Shown: positions 5,853 to 7,897 of the stretch, in pieces
How positions within the stretch are numbered: the stretch's first letter is position 1
Layout: each line of letters starts with the position of its first letter
Assembly (NCBI GenBank): GCA_030830425.1
Contig: JAURND010000133.1
Span: forward strand, 1 to 7,897
Reading direction: 5' to 3'
Source: Gammaproteobacteria bacterium
Lineage (GTDB): Bacteria > Pseudomonadota > Gammaproteobacteria > JAURND01
Length of the DNA stretch: 7,897 nucleotides
The notes under the pieces: model-generated
Told to the model about the DNA's origin: nothing
Database searches by the model: none
What the model saw: only the letters and a program-made list of their open reading frames with translations
Made by a program: the position numbers and the translations under genes

Positions 5853-5937
5853 CTCGTTTTATCAGGGGCAGAAAGCGCGTATCACGGGGGAAGTAAACAG
5901 TTTGAGCATTAAATAAGCAATTTTAAAAAGTCATTTA

Positions 5938-5975
5938 AAAACAATCAGTTATCTTATTGTTTTAATTTTTTTTTT
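5938..5975. terminator. Weak AT-rich hairpin with T10 run
   Basis: AAAACAAT (5938-5945) pairs with ATTGTTTT (5956-5963), and a T10 run follows at 5966-5975 on the plus strand. The stem has almost no GC, so it would be a poor intrinsic terminator. On the minus strand it lies about 200 nt after mlaA and could end that message. It may instead simply be part of an easily melted AT-rich region next to the DnaA boxes. Confidence 0.25.
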
Positions 5976-6007
5976 GGGTTTTTGATCTAACCCCCTTACA
6001 TCTCGTT

Positions 6008-6019
6008 AGGCATATGCCT
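6008..6019. other. 12-bp perfect palindrome AGGCATATGCCT
   Basis: AGGCATATGCCT is its own reverse complement and lies 2 nt from the TGTGTATAA box. A dimeric regulator site or chance are both possible; no promoter obviously belongs to it. Confidence 0.35.
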
Positions 6020-6021
6020 TC

Positions 6022-6030
6022 TGTGTATAA
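6022..6030 (-). promoter_or_regulatory. DnaA box of the TTATACACA type
   Basis: TGTGTATAA is the reverse complement of TTATACACA, the sequence of the R2-type DnaA box in E. coli oriC. It stands alone about 170 bp right of the three-box cluster, across the AT-rich stretch. As a single 9-mer it could be chance; its position near the cluster raises the odds. Confidence 0.45.
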
Positions 6031-6175
6031 ATGATTTGAAAAAAAACTTTTCGGCCTCTAAAAATTGACATTATACTGTTCCGCCAACCTATTATTGGAT
6101 ACGACCCACATAATCACTGCTAGCAATCCCTGATGTTTGTTTCAAACTGAAACTTTGCCCCATACACCCCCCTGG

Positions 6176-6928
6176 CTATTGAGCCTGAGACGTGGAGGTG
6201 TCTAATCTTGTCTCTAATGACTGGGATTCAAGCTGCAGCACTTTATTGATTTTCGCTTGACGATTCTGCATATAAAAATTGCGCACAAATATATACGGAT
6301 CAAATGCTTGATCGACTAATTTATCCATACCAAGCAGTTGAGCGCGTGTTTCTATCAGATCAAATCCTCGAATGGCGAAACCAAGCCGGTCTGAACGCAG
6401 ATACGTCCATGGTGAAAATGCCGTATGATCAAGCGTCAGCCCCAAAAAATCTCGGGCGGTCGCAGGCGGCAAGAATGGAAAAATAAAATAAGGGGAATCT
6501 CGCATTCCCCATTTAGCAAAGGTGAGCCCCAAGTCTTGTTGATGCACAGGTAATCCTAAATTCGTTGCCGGATCCCAAAGCCCAACTAAGCCAACTGTGG
6601 TGTTAATGAGTAGCCGCCAAGAATCTGAGATCGCCCAGTTTGCGTTCGCCTGTAAGATATCATTGGCAATTACTGAAATCGTATCTACGTTTTGGAAAAA
6701 ATTAGTCACTCTGTTTTGCACCACTTTTGGTGTCACTGTGTCATAAGTTTTCGCGATAGGTCGGAATACATAAGCATCTACCCCTCTATTAAATACAAAT
6801 ATCTGACGATTATAGCTTTCATAAGGGTCTTCTGGTGTTTTGGGATGCCAAACACTTGCGCAGCCTGTTAACAAAAAAATGGCGGACATAGTGGCTGCCA
6901 AACGAGTGAGTTTTCGGTAATCAGACAT
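6176..6928 (-). CDS. mlaA: Outer-membrane phospholipid-retrieval lipoprotein MlaA (VacJ)
   Basis: MlaA is an outer-membrane lipoprotein that, with a porin partner, removes misplaced phospholipids from the outer leaflet and passes them to periplasmic MlaC for return by the MlaFEDB transporter. The 250-residue product has a lipoprotein signal peptide (basic MSDYRKLTR, hydrophobic LAATMSAIFLL, lipobox LLTG-C with the lipidated Cys at 23). Residue +2 is Ala, consistent with outer-membrane sorting. The family core follows: DPYESYNRQIFVFNRGVD (34-51), RPIAKTYDTVTP, GLWDPATNLGLP, and the C-terminal IETRAQLL (192-199) and DPYIFVRNFY (210-219). The length is typical. The gene starts 39 nt after uvrB on the same strand and was probably co-transcribed with it. 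No clear ribosome-binding site precedes the ATG. The rest of the Mla system is not in the window, which is normal because mlaA is usually unlinked. Confidence 0.96.
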   Translation of the reverse strand: MSDYRKLTRLAATMSAIFLLTGCASVWHPKTPEDPYESYNRQIFVFNRGVDAYVFRPIAKTYDTVTPKVVQNRVTNFFQNVDTISVIANDILQANANWAISDSWRLLINTTVGLVGLWDPATNLGLPVHQQDLGLTFAKWGMRDSPYFIFPFLPPATARDFLGLTLDHTAFSPWTYLRSDRLGFAIRGFDLIETRAQLLGMDKLVDQAFDPYIFVRNFYMQNRQAKINKVLQLESQSLETRLDTSTSQAQ

Positions 6929-6967
6929 AGGTATTATTATTTTTAACAGGGAAATGGGGTGGACAGA

Positions 6968-7897
6968 TTATTCACTGTCTACCGCCGAAAAAACAAGTGC
7001 TTTTAGCTGTTTAATTTGATCTCGCACTTTTGCCGCTTTTTCAAATTCTAAGTGTTGGGCATGTTGATACATGGCCTCTTCTAGTTGCTTTATTTTTTTG
7101 GCCAAAGCAGCTGGGGATAAGGCTTGATAATAAGCCGCTTCTTCAGCCACTTTTTTTGCCTTTATTCTTTCGTCAGGAGACAATACCTCGCTGGTTTCTA
7201 ACATCGCATTAACCATTTTAGAAATACCTTGAGGCGTAATACCATGCTGTTGATTGTAATGTATTTGAACTTCTCTACGACGATCCGTTTCGTCCATGGC
7301 TTTTTTCATCGAATCGGTAATGCGGTCTGCATACAGCAACGCTTTACCATGAATATTTCTGGCTGCACGACCAATCGTCTGTATCAGCGAACGCGTGGAC
7401 CTTAAAAACCCCTCTTTGTCTGCGTCTAAAATAGCGACCAAAGAGACTTCGGGCAAATCTAGACCTTCGCGCAATAAATTAATACCGACCAACACATCAA
7501 AGGTCCCTAAGCGCAAATCTCGCAATATATCAACTCGTTCAATTGCACCAATATCAGAATGCAAATAACGAACTTTTATACCATGTTCAGCCAGATAATC
7601 AGTTAAATCTTCTGCCATACGCTTCGTTAATGTGGTCACCAATACTCGCTCTTTTTTTAGAACCACTCTGTTGATTTCTGATAATAAATCATCCACTTGA
7701 GTGCCAACAGGCCTTACCTCTAACTCAGGGTCTAGTAATCCAGTCGGTCTAACGACTAACGCTACGGTTTGATCCGCATATTGCGTTTCATAATTACCGG
7801 GCGTTGCAGAAACAAAAATTGCTTGAAAAATCAGTTGTTCAAATTCTTCAAATCGTAGCGGACGATTATCCAATGCCGATGGCAATCTAAATCCATA
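6968..7897 (-). CDS. uvrB: Excinuclease ABC subunit UvrB, C-terminal part (continues past right edge)
   Basis: UvrB is the damage-verifying helicase-like subunit of UvrABC nucleotide excision repair. It receives the lesion from UvrA and recruits UvrC. The frame is open to the window edge; 309 residues are present, roughly the last 45% of a ~670-residue protein. The fragment begins [20 protein letters not shown], a segment conserved in UvrB. It contains SATPGNYE (30-37), [11 protein letters not shown] (88-98), YLHSDI (111-116), [20 protein letters not shown] (134-153), [10 protein letters not shown] (158-167) and the arginine-rich QTIGRAARN (173-181). It ends with the UVR domain that contacts UvrC (about 268-300, [20 protein letters not shown] and following). 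No truncation or frameshift is visible at the 3' end. mlaA follows at 39 nt. Its promoter and the beta-hairpin region lie outside the window. Confidence 0.97.
   Translation of the reverse strand, partial: YGFRLPSALDNRPLRFEEFEQLIFQAIFVSATPGNYETQYADQTVALVVRPTGLLDPELEVRPVGTQVDDLLSEINRVVLKKERVLVTTLTKRMAEDLTDYLAEHGIKVRYLHSDIGAIERVDILRDLRLGTFDVLVGINLLREGLDLPEVSLVAILDADKEGFLRSTRSLIQTIGRAARNIHGKALLYADRITDSMKKAMDETDRRREVQIHYNQQHGITPQGISKMVNAMLETSEVLSPDERIKAKKVAEEAAYYQALSPAALAKKIKQLEEAMYQHAQHLEFEKAAKVRDQIKQLKALVFSAVDSE

Larger units (their letters stand above)
5140..6175. other. 1.04-kb spacer between copy 3 and mlaA
   Basis: No gene is supported. The only long open stretch (5411-5800, plus strand) would start at TTG with no ribosome-binding site. 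Its proline-rich product resembles nothing I know, and its first ATG is at 5582. The spacer holds a short diverged repeat (5384-5415), the DnaA-box cluster (5817-5852), an AT-rich stretch with a weak hairpin and T10 run (5920-5980), a 12-bp palindrome AGGCATATGCCT (6008-6019), a further DnaA-type box (6022-6030) and an isolated promoter-like pair TTGACA (6065-6070) and TATTAT (6090-6095) with a long 19-bp spacing. A small hairpin GTTTCA-AAC-TGAAAC (6139-6153) lies just after mlaA without a T-run. Confidence 0.55.

Noticed and set aside
6000..6040. dif-like chromosome-dimer resolution site
   Set aside because: Convergent genes made a terminus worth testing, but the sequence around TGTGTATAA does not match the 28-bp gammaproteobacterial dif pattern.
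6304..6486. 60-codon plus-strand open frame
   Set aside because: Shadow of mlaA on the opposite strand.
7030..7212. 60-codon plus-strand open frame
   Set aside because: Shadow of the uvrB 3' end on the opposite strand.

Overview
The window looks like a piece of a low-GC gammaproteobacterial chromosome. PriA, ribosomal protein S20, the outer-membrane lipoprotein MlaA and UvrB are all intact or continue past the edge, and they match gammaproteobacterial versions along their length. The long spacers, a decayed insertion sequence and several small dispersed repeats suggest a relaxed genome such as that of a host-associated lineage (Legionellales-like). That placement is inference from protein character and composition, not proven.

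Layout from left to right. Positions 1-346 hold the start of an unrecognised minus-strand gene that runs off the left edge. Positions 558-1070 hold a decayed IS5-family transposase with three A-run frameshifts and no C-terminal catalytic Glu. Positions 1304-3568 are priA on the minus strand, closely bracketed by two copies of a ~190-bp element (1106-1290 and 3560-3755). A ~500-bp spacer with strong hairpins, two candidate promoters and a decayed copy of the same element leads into rpsT (4260-4550, plus strand). From 4551 to 6175 there is 1.6 kb with no convincing gene. It holds a hairpin, a 10-bp tandem repeat with phased T-tracts, a third full copy of the element in the opposite orientation (4991-5139), a tight cluster of DnaA boxes (5817-5852, plus one at 6022-6030) and a very AT-rich stretch. 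The right end is a minus-strand uvrB-mlaA unit; uvrB is cut by the window edge.

The genes are ordinary housekeeping functions: replication restart (PriA), nucleotide excision repair (UvrB), outer-membrane lipid asymmetry (MlaA) and the small ribosomal subunit (S20). The least ordinary part is the repeat landscape. A MITE-like family has ends reading TATAC...GTATA, imperfect 26-bp terminal inverted repeats in its cleanest copy, and internal hairpins. It has three full copies and one remnant within about 4 kb, one of them touching the priA start and one remnant forming part of the rpsT leader. The second point of interest is the DnaA-box cluster lying between the convergent rpsT and mlaA genes, far from any usual oriC neighbour gene.
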